A program made the translations under genes and the position numbers. The notes below the pieces were generated by a model that saw nothing but the letters and a program-made list of their open reading frames with translations, was not told where the DNA came from and did no database searches. DNA of 64,000 nucleotides, taken from positions 1 through 64,000 of the forward strand of contig NZ_JAEACT010000002.1 in the NCBI RefSeq assembly GCF_021432385.1. The letters are read 5' to 3'. This DNA comes from Clostridium hydrogenum. GTDB lineage: Bacteria; Bacillota; Clostridia; Clostridiales; Clostridiaceae. This document shows, in pieces, positions 37,974-45,658 of the stretch; within the stretch, counting starts at the first letter, position 1; each line of letters begins with the position of its first letter.

Positions 37974-38000
37974 ATTCTATATTTATTGTGTATTTCCTTC
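37974..38000 (-). promoter_or_regulatory. Sigma-H promoter of spoVG
   Basis: Minus strand GAAGGAAAT (37992-38000), 11 bp, ATAGAAT (37974-37980), 47 bases before the start codon. It fits the Bacillus sigma-H consensus exactly; spoVG is the classic sigma-H gene there. Confidence 0.8.
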
Positions 38001-38047
38001 TTAATTTTAAAAAAAAATTTAATTTTTTGAAAATTATATTATTTATA

Positions 38048-38854
38048 TTATACAGACGGTTCTATTATTGGTAAACCATCTTCACTAATCCCTTTAAATT
38101 GAACAATCGAATAATATTCTTGAACTAATTTTTCAGGATTTTCTGTATTATCAACGAGTACACCTGTACCAAGGAGTTCACTATCAAACTCTTTTAAAAG
38201 ATCTATTATTCCTAACGCTGTTCCGCCCGCTTTTATTAGGTCATCAATAAATATACACTTACTTCCCTTTTTCATGCACATTCTTGATAAGGACATACTC
38301 TGAATTCTTTTTCCAGAACCACTCACATAATTTATAGTAACAGTTGGTCCTTCTGTAACCTTATTTTCTCTCCTTATGACAACTAATTGAACCCCTAATA
38401 GCTTTGCCACTTCATATGCAAGTGGAATACCTTTTGTTTCTACTGTCACTACATAATCTAAATCTTTATGATTAAATTTAGAAGCAAGTATTAGCCCTGC
38501 ATCATGTATTATCTTAGGGTCGGACATTATATCTGTCATGTATAAAAAGTTTCCTGGTATTATTCTTTCCTTTTCTCTTAAAATTAAACACAAATTTGTA
38601 ACAAATGCTTGTATTTTCGAATTTGATACATCACATATAAACTTAACACCACCTGCAGCACCAGAAATAGTTTCAATCTTACCATAATTTAACCGTTCAA
38701 GACTATCTCTTACTATTACAATATCTTCACTTATGGTTGATTTTGCTGCATTAAATAACTCTGTGAATGTACTTAAGTTAATACTGCAATTAGGATTATC
38801 AATTAATATTTTAGTTATAGCGGAAATTCTCTGATTTCTGCTGAATTTCTCCAT
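38048..38854 (-). CDS. purR: PurR-type purine operon repressor
   Basis: About 268 residues: a winged-helix N-terminus (MEKFSRNQRISAITKILIDN, then FNAAKSTISEDI) and a phosphoribosyltransferase-like domain with a PRPP loop CIFIDDLIKAGGTALGIIDL (about 205-224). PurR binds DNA at purine genes and is released by PRPP. Start ATG 38854 follows AGGTGAT; a GTG three codons earlier overlaps that site. PRPP comes from Prs, encoded three genes downstream. Confidence 0.94.
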   Translation of the reverse strand: MEKFSRNQRISAITKILIDNPNCSINLSTFTELFNAAKSTISEDIVIVRDSLERLNYGKIETISGAAGGVKFICDVSNSKIQAFVTNLCLILREKERIIPGNFLYMTDIMSDPKIIHDAGLILASKFNHKDLDYVVTVETKGIPLAYEVAKLLGVQLVVIRRENKVTEGPTVTINYVSGSGKRIQSMSLSRMCMKKGSKCIFIDDLIKAGGTALGIIDLLKEFDSELLGTGVLVDNTENPEKLVQEYYSIVQFKGISEDGLPIIEPSV

Positions 38855-39032
38855 GCTTATCACCTATTTCATAATATTTACATACGAACTATACTCAACT
38901 TGTCGCTTATATTATTCATATTTTATTCTTATTTTCCTCCTTAAGCAATACTTTATTCTTAAAACATAAAACTTTTTTTAATTTGTGTATTGTTTTTTTG
39001 TATATTCGTATATAATTATAATGTAAAAAAAC

Positions 39033-39177
39033 AATGCACAATTCACAATTCACAGTTCACAATGATGGATGATTTTCTGTTGTAACAGAAAATCTTAAAA
39101 TATAATTTTAGATTTTTTTACGTTAACGTAAAAAAATCAACATTAATTGTGCATTGTGAATTGTGAATTGTGAATTG
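39033..39177. repeat. Family 1-type element with variant heptads
   Basis: Same layout as family 1 but different terminal units: AATTCAC, AATTCAC, AGTTCAC on the left and GTGAATT units on the right. Inside are the family core AATGATGGATGATTTTC, one hairpin (GATTTTCTGTTG...CAGAAAATC), and a perfect palindrome TTTTTTTACGTTAACGTAAA. It is shorter (two inner hairpins). It lies just upstream of murC. Confidence 0.85.
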
Positions 39178-39201
39178 ACTAAGTTTTAGGAGTTGAGTCT
39201 T

Positions 39202-40590
39202 ATGTCATTTAGTTTTAAACATGATATGAATAAAAAAGTTCACTTTATTGGAATAGGCGGTGTCAGCATGAGCGCACTTGCAGAAATTCTTCTTGAAAGA
39301 GGCTATAAAGTTTCTGGTTCTGATGCGAAAAATTCACCTACTACAGATAACCTCAAAAAAAATGGTGCTGAAATATATATAGGTCAAAAAGCTGAAAATA
39401 TAAATAATGTAGATCTTGTAATCTATACTGCTGCCATATCAGATGATAACCCTGAACTAATGCATGCTAGAGAGTTAAATATTACACTTATGACTAGAGC
39501 AGAATTTCTTGGATTAATAATGAAGGGTCATAAATATAATGTTGCCATATCAGGAACCCATGGTAAAACAACAACAACCTCTATGATTTCACATATTACA
39601 TTAAAAGAAAATCTTGATCCTACAATTCTTGTTGGTGGAGATCTTGATATAATAAACGGAAATGTACGTACTGGAAAAAGTGAATACTTTATTACCGAAG
39701 CCTGCGAATATAAAGCATCTTTTCTTCAGTTTTTCCCTTATATAGGTGTAATTCTTAATATTGATGCAGATCACCTAGATTACTACAAAGACATTGATGA
39801 TATCCAAAATACTTTTTCTAAGTTTGTAACTCTAATACCTAATGATGGTTATTTAATCGCAAATGCAGATGATGCAAGAACAGCTGAGGTTGCTTCAAAA
39901 GCAAAGTGCAAAGTTGTAACTTTTGGAATAGAAAATGGTACAATAACAGCTAAAAATATAACATATAATGATCATAGCTGTGGTTCATTTGATGTATATG
40001 AAAATTCTACCTTATTATTTCATATAAATTTAAATGTACCAGGAAAACATAATGTATTAAATGCTCTTGCAAGTATAGCTTGTGCTAAAGTCCTCAAGAT
40101 TGGATATGATTCAATTGTTTCAGGCCTCCAAAGCTTCGGTGGTACGCACAGACGTTTTGAGCTTAAAGGTGTTAAAAATGGTGTTACTGTTGTAGATGAT
40201 TATGCACATCACCCAACTGAGATAATGGCAACTTTAGACGCTGCAAAAAATTACCCTCATAAAAAACTATACTGTGTATTCCAACCTCACACTTATTCAA
40301 GAACATTAAGCTTGTTTAAAGAATTTTCAAATGCCTTTTCAAATGTAGATGAACTTATTCTTGCTGATATATATGCTGCAAGAGAAAAAGATACTGGAGT
40401 AGTAAGTTCAGATATGCTTGGGGATGCAATAAGAGAAAAAAATATTTCTTGCAAAAACTTCCACAGTTTTGATGAAATAGTAGCTTACTTAAATAAAACA
40501 TTAACTGACGGAGATCTTCTACTTACAGTTGGTGCAGGAAATGTTGTTGAAGTTGGAGAAATGTTCTTAAAACCAAAGTACAAAGTATAA
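39202..40590 (+). CDS. murC: UDP-N-acetylmuramate--L-alanine ligase
   Basis: Adds the first amino acid of the peptidoglycan stem peptide. About 462 residues: N-terminal nucleotide-binding [24 protein letters not shown]-loop [12 protein letters not shown] (about 110-121), [10 protein letters not shown] (about 185) and C-terminal [10 protein letters not shown] and [10 protein letters not shown] start at ATG 39202 with AGGAG upstream. The last codons (K-P-K-Y-K-V-stop) lie within the first heptads of the family 1 element at 40573, so the repeat supplies the C-terminus. Confidence 0.97.
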   Translation: MSFSFKHDMNKKVHFIGIGGVSMSALAEILLERGYKVSGSDAKNSPTTDNLKKNGAEIYIGQKAENINNVDLVIYTAAISDDNPELMHARELNITLMTRAEFLGLIMKGHKYNVAISGTHGKTTTTSMISHITLKENLDPTILVGGDLDIINGNVRTGKSEYFITEACEYKASFLQFFPYIGVILNIDADHLDYYKDIDDIQNTFSKFVTLIPNDGYLIANADDARTAEVASKAKCKVVTFGIENGTITAKNITYNDHSCGSFDVYENSTLLFHINLNVPGKHNVLNALASIACAKVLKIGYDSIVSGLQSFGGTHRRFELKGVKNGVTVVDDYAHHPTEIMATLDAAKNYPHKKLYCVFQPHTYSRTLSLFKEFSNAFSNVDELILADIYAAREKDTGVVSSDMLGDAIREKNISCKNFHSFDEIVAYLNKTLTDGDLLLTVGAGNVVEVGEMFLKPKYKV

Positions 40591-40776
40591 AGTACAAAGT
40601 ACAGTGAATGATGATTTTCTTCCGCTTTGCTACAGAAAATCTTATAACTTATTCTGATTGCTTACGCAATCGCATCATTACTGTTGTCAGCGAAGCTAAC
40701 AACAGTTAAGTTTAAGATTTACCTGACGTAAGGAACGGTAAATCATCCTTCTTTGTACTTTGTACTCTGTACTTTG
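40573..40776. repeat. Family 1 heptad-bounded element, copy f, overlapping murC end
   Basis: Orientation A. Heptads AAAGTAC, AAAGTAT, AAAGTAC open it, and TTGTACTTTGTACTCTGTAC closes it. Four hairpins: GATTTTCTTCCGC...GAAAATC, GATTGCTTACGCAATC, GTTGTCAGCGAAGCTAACAAC, GATTTACCTGACG...GGTAAATC. The first 18 bases code for the MurC C-terminus and stop codon. Confidence 0.9.
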
Positions 40777-40853
40777 ATTTAATTGGTTCTTAGTATTTAA
40801 AAATTGTACATAAAAAATTATTATTAATAATGCAACTCAAATCAAAATTACCC

Positions 40854-41192
40854 CTAGTGTGCCTTGGCTTTAACCTTATTTTTATTTGCTCCCTTGTCGC
40901 CTATTCCCCTTGTTGGAACTGTAGATACTATAAAGCCTATAAAAATAGATACAAGTGCAGGTGCTATAATATTTAAATAAACAACATATCTAGTTTTATA
41001 TAAAATAAAAGCAGACAATCCAGTTATTAACGCTGACACCACAAAAACATATATGACAAACCTAGCAAAAGAACTTATAAATTTTTCATATATTTTATGT
41101 CTTGTTGGTCCGCTTATAACACTTCTAAATATAAAATATGCTGCAAAAATTAGCACTATATCAACTACCGCTGAAATTAAAAAATTAGCCAT
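40854..41192 (-). CDS. Small membrane protein, function unknown
   Basis: 112 residues with three predicted membrane helices (about 3-22, 43-66, 72-96), a basic loop between the first two (SGPTRHKIYEKF), and a lysine-rich, hydrophilic tail (about 100-112, KNKVKAKAH). I do not recognise the family. AAGGAGTGTTTTT precedes the start. It stands alone on the minus strand between two repeat elements, facing murC tail to tail. Confidence 0.8.
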   Translation of the reverse strand: MANFLISAVVDIVLIFAAYFIFRSVISGPTRHKIYEKFISSFARFVIYVFVVSALITGLSAFILYKTRYVVYLNIIAPALVSIFIGFIVSTVPTRGIGDKGANKNKVKAKAH

Positions 41193-41274
41193 AAAAACAC
41201 TCCTTATATAAAATTTTGAAATGCGATTAAACTTTAATACTTTGTACGTAGTTTACCCTTTGATAAGTGTTTTT

Positions 41275-41712
41275 AAACAATAATTTAAAATTATTGCGAA
41301 GTAAGAGCATTCTGGAACATTAAATGGCATCAATAAATCTAAGAGGAATATTTTTAAAAGCCTAAGAACTTTCAATAACTCACTATCGTTCAGACAATTG
41401 AAAGTTCTAAGGCTTTTGAAAATATTTCTCTAAGATTTATAAGATGCCATTTAAATCGTTCCAAAACGCTCTTACTTCACAATTACAGTGTTTTAAGGAA
41501 AAAATTCCTCCGTGCCTACGGAATTTTAAGATAAAAACAAGAAATACTAAAATTGCGTAAGCAATCAAAAAATAAGTTATAAGATTTTCTGTAGCAAGGC
41601 GAAAGAAAATCATCCTTCACTGTACTCTGTACTCTGTCAGTTGTACTCTGAATAATGGTTCCCAATGTTTAAAATGTGTGTATAAAATAATTTTATGCTA
41701 CAACCTCTTATA
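41275..41712. repeat. Composite: family 5 hairpin, half of family 1, family 6-like ends
   Basis: 41290-41534 is a family 5 hairpin: outer GAAGTAAGAGC / GCTCTTACTTC, then TTAAATGGCAT / ATGCCATTTAA, then TAAATCTAAGAG..., AAAAGCCTAAGAACTTTCAA and their partners, plus a second hairpin AAATTCC...GGAATTT. 41540-41652 is the right half of a family 1 element (GCGTAAGCAATC, GATTTTCTGTAGC..., closing GTACTCTGT units). The last 60 bases resemble family 6. A near-identical composite is at 50256-50712. Confidence 0.85.
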
Positions 41713-41763
41713 ACTTATATAATATCAGCTTTGCGGAGAAAAATCATATTAGTAGCAACCATA

Positions 41764-42429
41764 TCATTTGTTTTTGCATAGTTTGTCCACCGTAGCATTT
41801 GCAAGCTGTCTATTATTCGTCTTGTTTGAAAATTTGATACGCTGCACGCTGGATGCATGATTAATATAATTTTCAATGCCATCGTAAACTCGATCTTTTT
41901 CCATTGGAGTAGTAGATCCCGTGGTAAAAAGGATTACTTTTTTGCCAGCAAACCCTTTCAGACTCTTCAGGTAGTTCACCACAAGCAAAGATCCCTTGCT
42001 GTTATATATGGGTGTTCCGAAGACAAAAACATCATAGTTTGAAACGTCATGAGGCAGGAAGCTTCCTGGATAATTTACCGTTACATCATAACCTTTATCT
42101 TTAAGACTTTCAGCCAATGCATCTGCAGCATTTTGTGTAATATTGGTCCATGCAGGCTGATAAATGACAAGGGCTTTTCCAATAGGTTTGGCTGTTGTGT
42201 AATACCGTGGTGCGCTTTTATACTGCACATTTAAGTGAGTGGGAACATATCTTATGACGGCAACTGTACCAATAATTGAAAGTAGAATAACTCCCACCAA
42301 CCCCATACCTATGCCCCTGATGATTTTTCGATGCAGATGTTTAGGTGCGAATTTAATTGCCAGAACGATGGCAACAACACCTGCCGCAATAACACAAAAT
42401 ATAATGATAATAACATGTATAAGTTTCAT
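41764..42429 (-). CDS. Membrane-anchored flavodoxin-like protein
   Basis: About 221 residues from ATG 42429, which has GGAGGAT upstream. Two N-terminal hydrophobic helices (about 3-25 and 40-62) precede a flavodoxin-like domain (about 90-215) with VIYQPAWTNITQNAADALAE in the place of the FMN phosphate loop, YDVFVFGTPIYNSKGS and GFAGKKVILFTTGS. The phosphate loop lacks the usual T/S-x-T/S-G-N-T form, so FMN binding is uncertain. It is divergent from a LuxR-type gene; both have higher GC than their surroundings, suggesting transfer as a pair. Confidence 0.8.
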   Translation of the reverse strand: MKLIHVIIIIFCVIAAGVVAIVLAIKFAPKHLHRKIIRGIGMGLVGVILLSIIGTVAVIRYVPTHLNVQYKSAPRYYTTAKPIGKALVIYQPAWTNITQNAADALAESLKDKGYDVTVNYPGSFLPHDVSNYDVFVFGTPIYNSKGSLLVVNYLKSLKGFAGKKVILFTTGSTTPMEKDRVYDGIENYINHASSVQRIKFSNKTNNRQLANATVDKLCKNK

Positions 42430-42555
42430 TTTATTCTTTATCCTCCATTTATTCTTTCTCAACTCTTCAAGCTTAAGCGCTTTGTCTCTATTATTACAAC
42501 ATTTGAAAACATGATTAACAATAAGGAAAATCACCTGTTTTTTTATAATTGAGAC

Positions 42556-42638
42556 CTAGGGAATTTCCCCCTAGACAAGGAAACATAGCGTTTTGCCTCT
42601 ATCCCTTGCTTGAAACCGCTTTGATAAAATATTATAAT
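42556..42638 (+). promoter_or_regulatory. luxR-type gene promoter with upstream palindrome
   Basis: TTGAAA (42610-42615), exactly 17 bp, TATAAT (42633-42638), 35 bases before the TTG start. Upstream, CTAGGG and CCCTAG (42556-42574) form an inverted repeat with a 7-base gap, between the two divergent genes, a possible operator. Confidence 0.7.
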
Positions 42639-42672
42639 TAATATCATGAAATAAATAGAAGGGAGAAATACA

Positions 42673-43578
42673 TTGGAGGACTTTCAACTGCTTTTTTACA
42701 TTATCTCGCTGTTCGCTGGGGTAGCATCCATCACCCTTGCAGTATTTATCAATATAGGACATACGAAAAAAGCACTCAAATATTTTATCGGGCTGGATGT
42801 TTCCCTATTCATTATTCAGTCTATGATTGCCTTAAATTTGTATATTGCCCGCACAAATAGCACTGTGGCTTTTTTGTCAATCATTTCTGACAGCATGGAT
42901 GTACTTGGCACCTCATTCAGCACCTTCTTCGGTTTACTTTTCATCCATGCATTGCTTGGAAAACGCGTTTCAAAAATAAAACAAATTCTAATTTTGATAA
43001 TCACCGCTTTTCAATTGATTGCAATTACCATATGTTATATGAACACCGGACTTTCCATATTGAAGTATATCGGACAGGCTTCCTTGATTACCGTTATTAC
43101 ATATGAAGCCCTGATGGTAATTACAAACTACCATGAGATAACGGACAAGGAACTAAAACATGCCAGCAGGATATTTTCTATAATAACACTTTCTTTTTTA
43201 CCATTTCTTGCCTTAGAATATATCTGCTCTGAAGTTGATATATTTAAGAACTCTCAAGTGTTTAAGCTGCTCTCTTTACCAACTTACTTTTTTATAATAA
43301 ACATAGGTACTTTGATATGGTCATACACTTACTTCAATACTCCAGCCTACATTGCCGAGAATAAACTAACCGAATATTTTATTAAAAAGTATTGCATCAC
43401 AAATAAGGAGAGTGAAATCATCGAATTAACATTGACTGGTCTTACCTATAAACAAATTGCGGAGAGCCTTTTTATTTCACCTAAAACTGTGGATAACCAT
43501 GTACAGAGCATATATAAAAAGCTTAAAGTAACAAACAAAATTCAACTTTCCAATCTGATTCACTCAAAAGAACAGTAG
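42673..43578 (+). CDS. LuxR-type regulator with membrane N-terminus
   Basis: 301 residues. The first 220 residues contain about seven hydrophobic helices; the last 65 are a LuxR/GerE helix-turn-helix: KESEIIELTLTGLTYKQIAE, then SLFISPKTVDNHVQSIYKKL (about 250-290). Such proteins probably sense a signal in the membrane and bind DNA directly. The start is TTG after GAAGGGAG. GC content is above the local average. Its likely target is the divergent flavodoxin-like gene and itself. Confidence 0.88.
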   Translation: MEDFQLLFYIISLFAGVASITLAVFINIGHTKKALKYFIGLDVSLFIIQSMIALNLYIARTNSTVAFLSIISDSMDVLGTSFSTFFGLLFIHALLGKRVSKIKQILILIITAFQLIAITICYMNTGLSILKYIGQASLITVITYEALMVITNYHEITDKELKHASRIFSIITLSFLPFLALEYICSEVDIFKNSQVFKLLSLPTYFFIINIGTLIWSYTYFNTPAYIAENKLTEYFIKKYCITNKESEIIELTLTGLTYKQIAESLFISPKTVDNHVQSIYKKLKVTNKIQLSNLIHSKEQ

Positions 43579-43579
43579 C

Positions 43580-43684
43580 TAAAGATAAACCACTTGAAAC
43601 TTCAAAATTAATTTGTATCAAAATGCCGTCTTCTGGGAATTATGATGCAAATTGATTTTGGTAGTTGAACTGCTTTATCTATAA
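43580..43684. repeat. Family 2 hairpin element
   Basis: Opens AAAGATAAACCACTTGAAAC and closes GGTAGTTGAACTGCTTTATC; tip ATGCCGTCTTCTGGGAATTATG. It begins directly after the stop codon of the LuxR-type gene. Confidence 0.85.
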
Positions 43685-43770
43685 AGGTATTCACCTGCAA
43701 AATCATCATTTTAGTAAAAAAAGAAGCAGTTGTAAACTACTCCTCTCCACAAATTAAAATATAAGCATAT

Positions 43771-43818
43771 AAAAAACGAGTATTCTTATATCACTTTCAA
43801 ATGCTATAAGAATACTCG
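43771..43818 (-). terminator. Terminator of tRNA-Pro (CGG)
   Basis: CGAGTATTCTTAT (43777-43789) and its perfect reverse complement (43806-43818) are followed by a run of Ts on the minus strand. Confidence 0.88.
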
Positions 43819-43821
43819 CCA

Positions 43822-43896
43822 TGGTCGGGGTGACAAGAGTTGAACTTGCGACATCATGCTCCCGAAGCATGCGCGCTACCACTGCGCTACACCCCG
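43822..43896 (-). tRNA. tRNA-Pro (CGG)
   Basis: Acceptor CGGGGTG/CACCCCG, discriminator A, encoded CCA, anticodon CGG in TTCGGGA. The T arm reads AGTTCAACT, fitting proline tRNAs. It reads CCG, a rare codon in such an AT-rich genome. Confidence 0.93.
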
Positions 43897-43931
43897 AAAC
43901 TAAACGAAATGGATAACTTCTAATTATGATA

Positions 43932-43960
43932 TAAAAAAAACCTCTTAAATAATAAGAGGT
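43932..43960 (-). terminator. Terminator of tRNA-Pro (TGG)
   Basis: CCTCTTA (43941-43947) / TAAGAGG (43953-43959) with A8 and T8 tracts on either side, so it could also work on the plus strand. Confidence 0.88.
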
Positions 43961-43966
43961 TTTTTT

Positions 43967-44042
43967 TGGTCGGGGTGACAGGGATTGAACCTGCGACCTC
44001 ATGGTCCCAAACCACGCGCGCTCCCATCTGCGCCACACCCCG
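43967..44042 (-). tRNA. tRNA-Pro (TGG)
   Basis: Acceptor CGGGGTG/CACCCCG as in the neighbouring tRNA-Pro, anticodon TGG in TTTGGGA, CCA encoded. The two proline tRNAs are separated by a terminator, so each is probably a separate unit. Confidence 0.95.
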
Positions 44043-44103
44043 CAAACATGTACTATTATATATGAACTTGGATAAAAAATCAATAGTTAAACCAAAATAT
44101 TTA

Positions 44104-44299
44104 TTCAGAGTACAACTGACAGGGTACAGAGTACAGTGAATGATGATTTTCTTCCGCCTTGCTACAGAAAATCTTAAAACTTATTTTGATTGCTTACGCA
44201 ATCGCTATATTATCAATGTTGTTCAGCAAAGCTGACAACATTTAAGTTTAAGATTTACCTGACGTAAGGAAAGGTAAATGAACCTTAACTGTACTCTGA
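44104..44299. repeat. Family 1 heptad-bounded element, copy h
   Basis: Orientation A. Left AGAGTACAACTGACAGGGTA then AGAGTAC; right TTAACTGTACTCTG. Hairpins: GATTTTCTTCCGC...GAAAATC, GATTGCTTACGCAATC, GTTGTTCAGCAAAGCTGACAAC, GATTTACCTGACG...GGTAAATG. It ends 1 base from the stop codon of the next gene. Confidence 0.88.
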
Positions 44300-44300
44300 T

Positions 44301-45482
44301 CTAGTTTGGTTTGTACATAAAAAATTGAAATTTATCAAATTGATCTGTATCAACAAGCAATATATCTCTTTTGTGTAATCCATCCCCAAATGAACTTCTT
44401 TGATTATCAACAATATAAGCCCATGTATGATCATTATCATCAACCCATTTTACAAAGGTGTATGTATGCGTAGGATAGCCTGTACCATCATTTTTTGTAA
44501 AACATTGATCTCCAGGAATTAAATCGTCCTTATTAGAATCTTTTTGCCATCCAAAACTTGTAAGTTGATTAATAAGTCCATGAGTATTACAAACTGAAGT
44601 AGGTATATTAAGTCCAACTCTTCTATATGATTCACTTGCAAAATAAACACAAGTATTGCTTTCACTATTGTAATTAAGCTTTGCAGCTGCATCTTCAACC
44701 GAATCTCTATTTGCCTTACTTGCCATTAAATAATTAAGATGACTTATTTGTATAGCAGATTGATTTCTTGTCCCATTACTTGCAGAAGTTATTTGATAAG
44801 GTGTAACATTTAAATTTAAATTTACATTTACATTTGTTCCTTCCAATTGACCAGTAAAAGTATAGGTTCCAACAATACTAGTATCAACAGTAGCATTATT
44901 CCATTGAACATTCCATTGCTTAGTTGTTCCATTAGGGAATTTAGCTGTTACTTGATCTGGAAGTGTATAATTATCAAATTGCATGGCTGTCGTATTTGTA
45001 TCATCAGCAGATGTCGGTAAATCTTGAGTTCTAAAATCCATTGTAACATCATCTTTTAAATTAGAACCATCCTGTGACTTTAAGTTTTTTGAAATAATAA
45101 CCGAATATTCTGTAGAAGGTTTATAATTATCATTAGGAATTATTGTTATTTTACTTGGATCTCCACTTTGTACATGCAAGTTAACTCCAACAGCAACATT
45201 TGTTCCCTTCTGAACAACTTTAATTGTATCAGTACTAACAGAAGAAGCATCCACTGGCTTGCTTAAACTTATCGTCCAAATTTTACCCAAATATACATCA
45301 GTTTTTTCTGAAAATTGGTTAGTTCCGTTTGCACTCGAAGAATTTGTTGTTTGCTGCACTAAGTTTTCTGAGTTAGCTTGTCCATTAGTTGTCTCTGCAA
45401 AAACAAATTTTCCTCCTACTAATAGTTGAATTGAAAACGCTGTAACAACACATACAAGTACCTTTTTTACGATATTTTTCAC
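44301..45482 (-). CDS. Secreted Ig-like/NlpC-P60-like cell-wall protein
   Basis: About 393 residues, start GTG 45482 after AGGGGGGAA. A signal peptide (about 1-30, VLVCVVTAFSIQLLVGG, cut after VFA). Then an SbsA-type Ig domain (about 52-150, WTISLSKPVDASSVSTDTIK ... DFRTQD), a second Ig-like domain of the Big_4 kind (about 160-225, VTAKFPNGTTKQWNVQWN), and a C-terminal domain (about 235-393) with SNTCVYFASESYRRVG, TGYPTHTYTFVKW and YIVDNQRS, fitting the Cys-His-polar order of papain-like NlpC/P60 or CHAP peptidases. It probably acts on or binds the cell wall. I do not recognise a named homologue. Confidence 0.75.
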   Translation of the reverse strand: MKNIVKKVLVCVVTAFSIQLLVGGKFVFAETTNGQANSENLVQQTTNSSSANGTNQFSEKTDVYLGKIWTISLSKPVDASSVSTDTIKVVQKGTNVAVGVNLHVQSGDPSKITIIPNDNYKPSTEYSVIISKNLKSQDGSNLKDDVTMDFRTQDLPTSADDTNTTAMQFDNYTLPDQVTAKFPNGTTKQWNVQWNNATVDTSIVGTYTFTGQLEGTNVNVNLNLNVTPYQITSASNGTRNQSAIQISHLNYLMASKANRDSVEDAAAKLNYNSESNTCVYFASESYRRVGLNIPTSVCNTHGLINQLTSFGWQKDSNKDDLIPGDQCFTKNDGTGYPTHTYTFVKWVDDNDHTWAYIVDNQRSSFGDGLHKRDILLVDTDQFDKFQFFMYKPN

Positions 45483-45658
45483 TACTAGTTCCCCCCTATA
45501 TTTTCCCATAGCGTGTCAGTAAATTATTTATTTACCTACAATAATAAATTTTATAACAATATGATTTCTTTGTCCACTTTTAATTCAAAATTTAATTATA
45601 TTTTACAAAATAGATACATTTAAAATTGGATATACTAAAGGCTAAAGGAGTGATTATT

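Noticed and set aside
38983-39022. Sigma-A promoter before murC
   Set aside because: Two TATAAT boxes are present but the nearest TTG-type -35 boxes are at 13, 15, 21 or 22 bp, none convincing.
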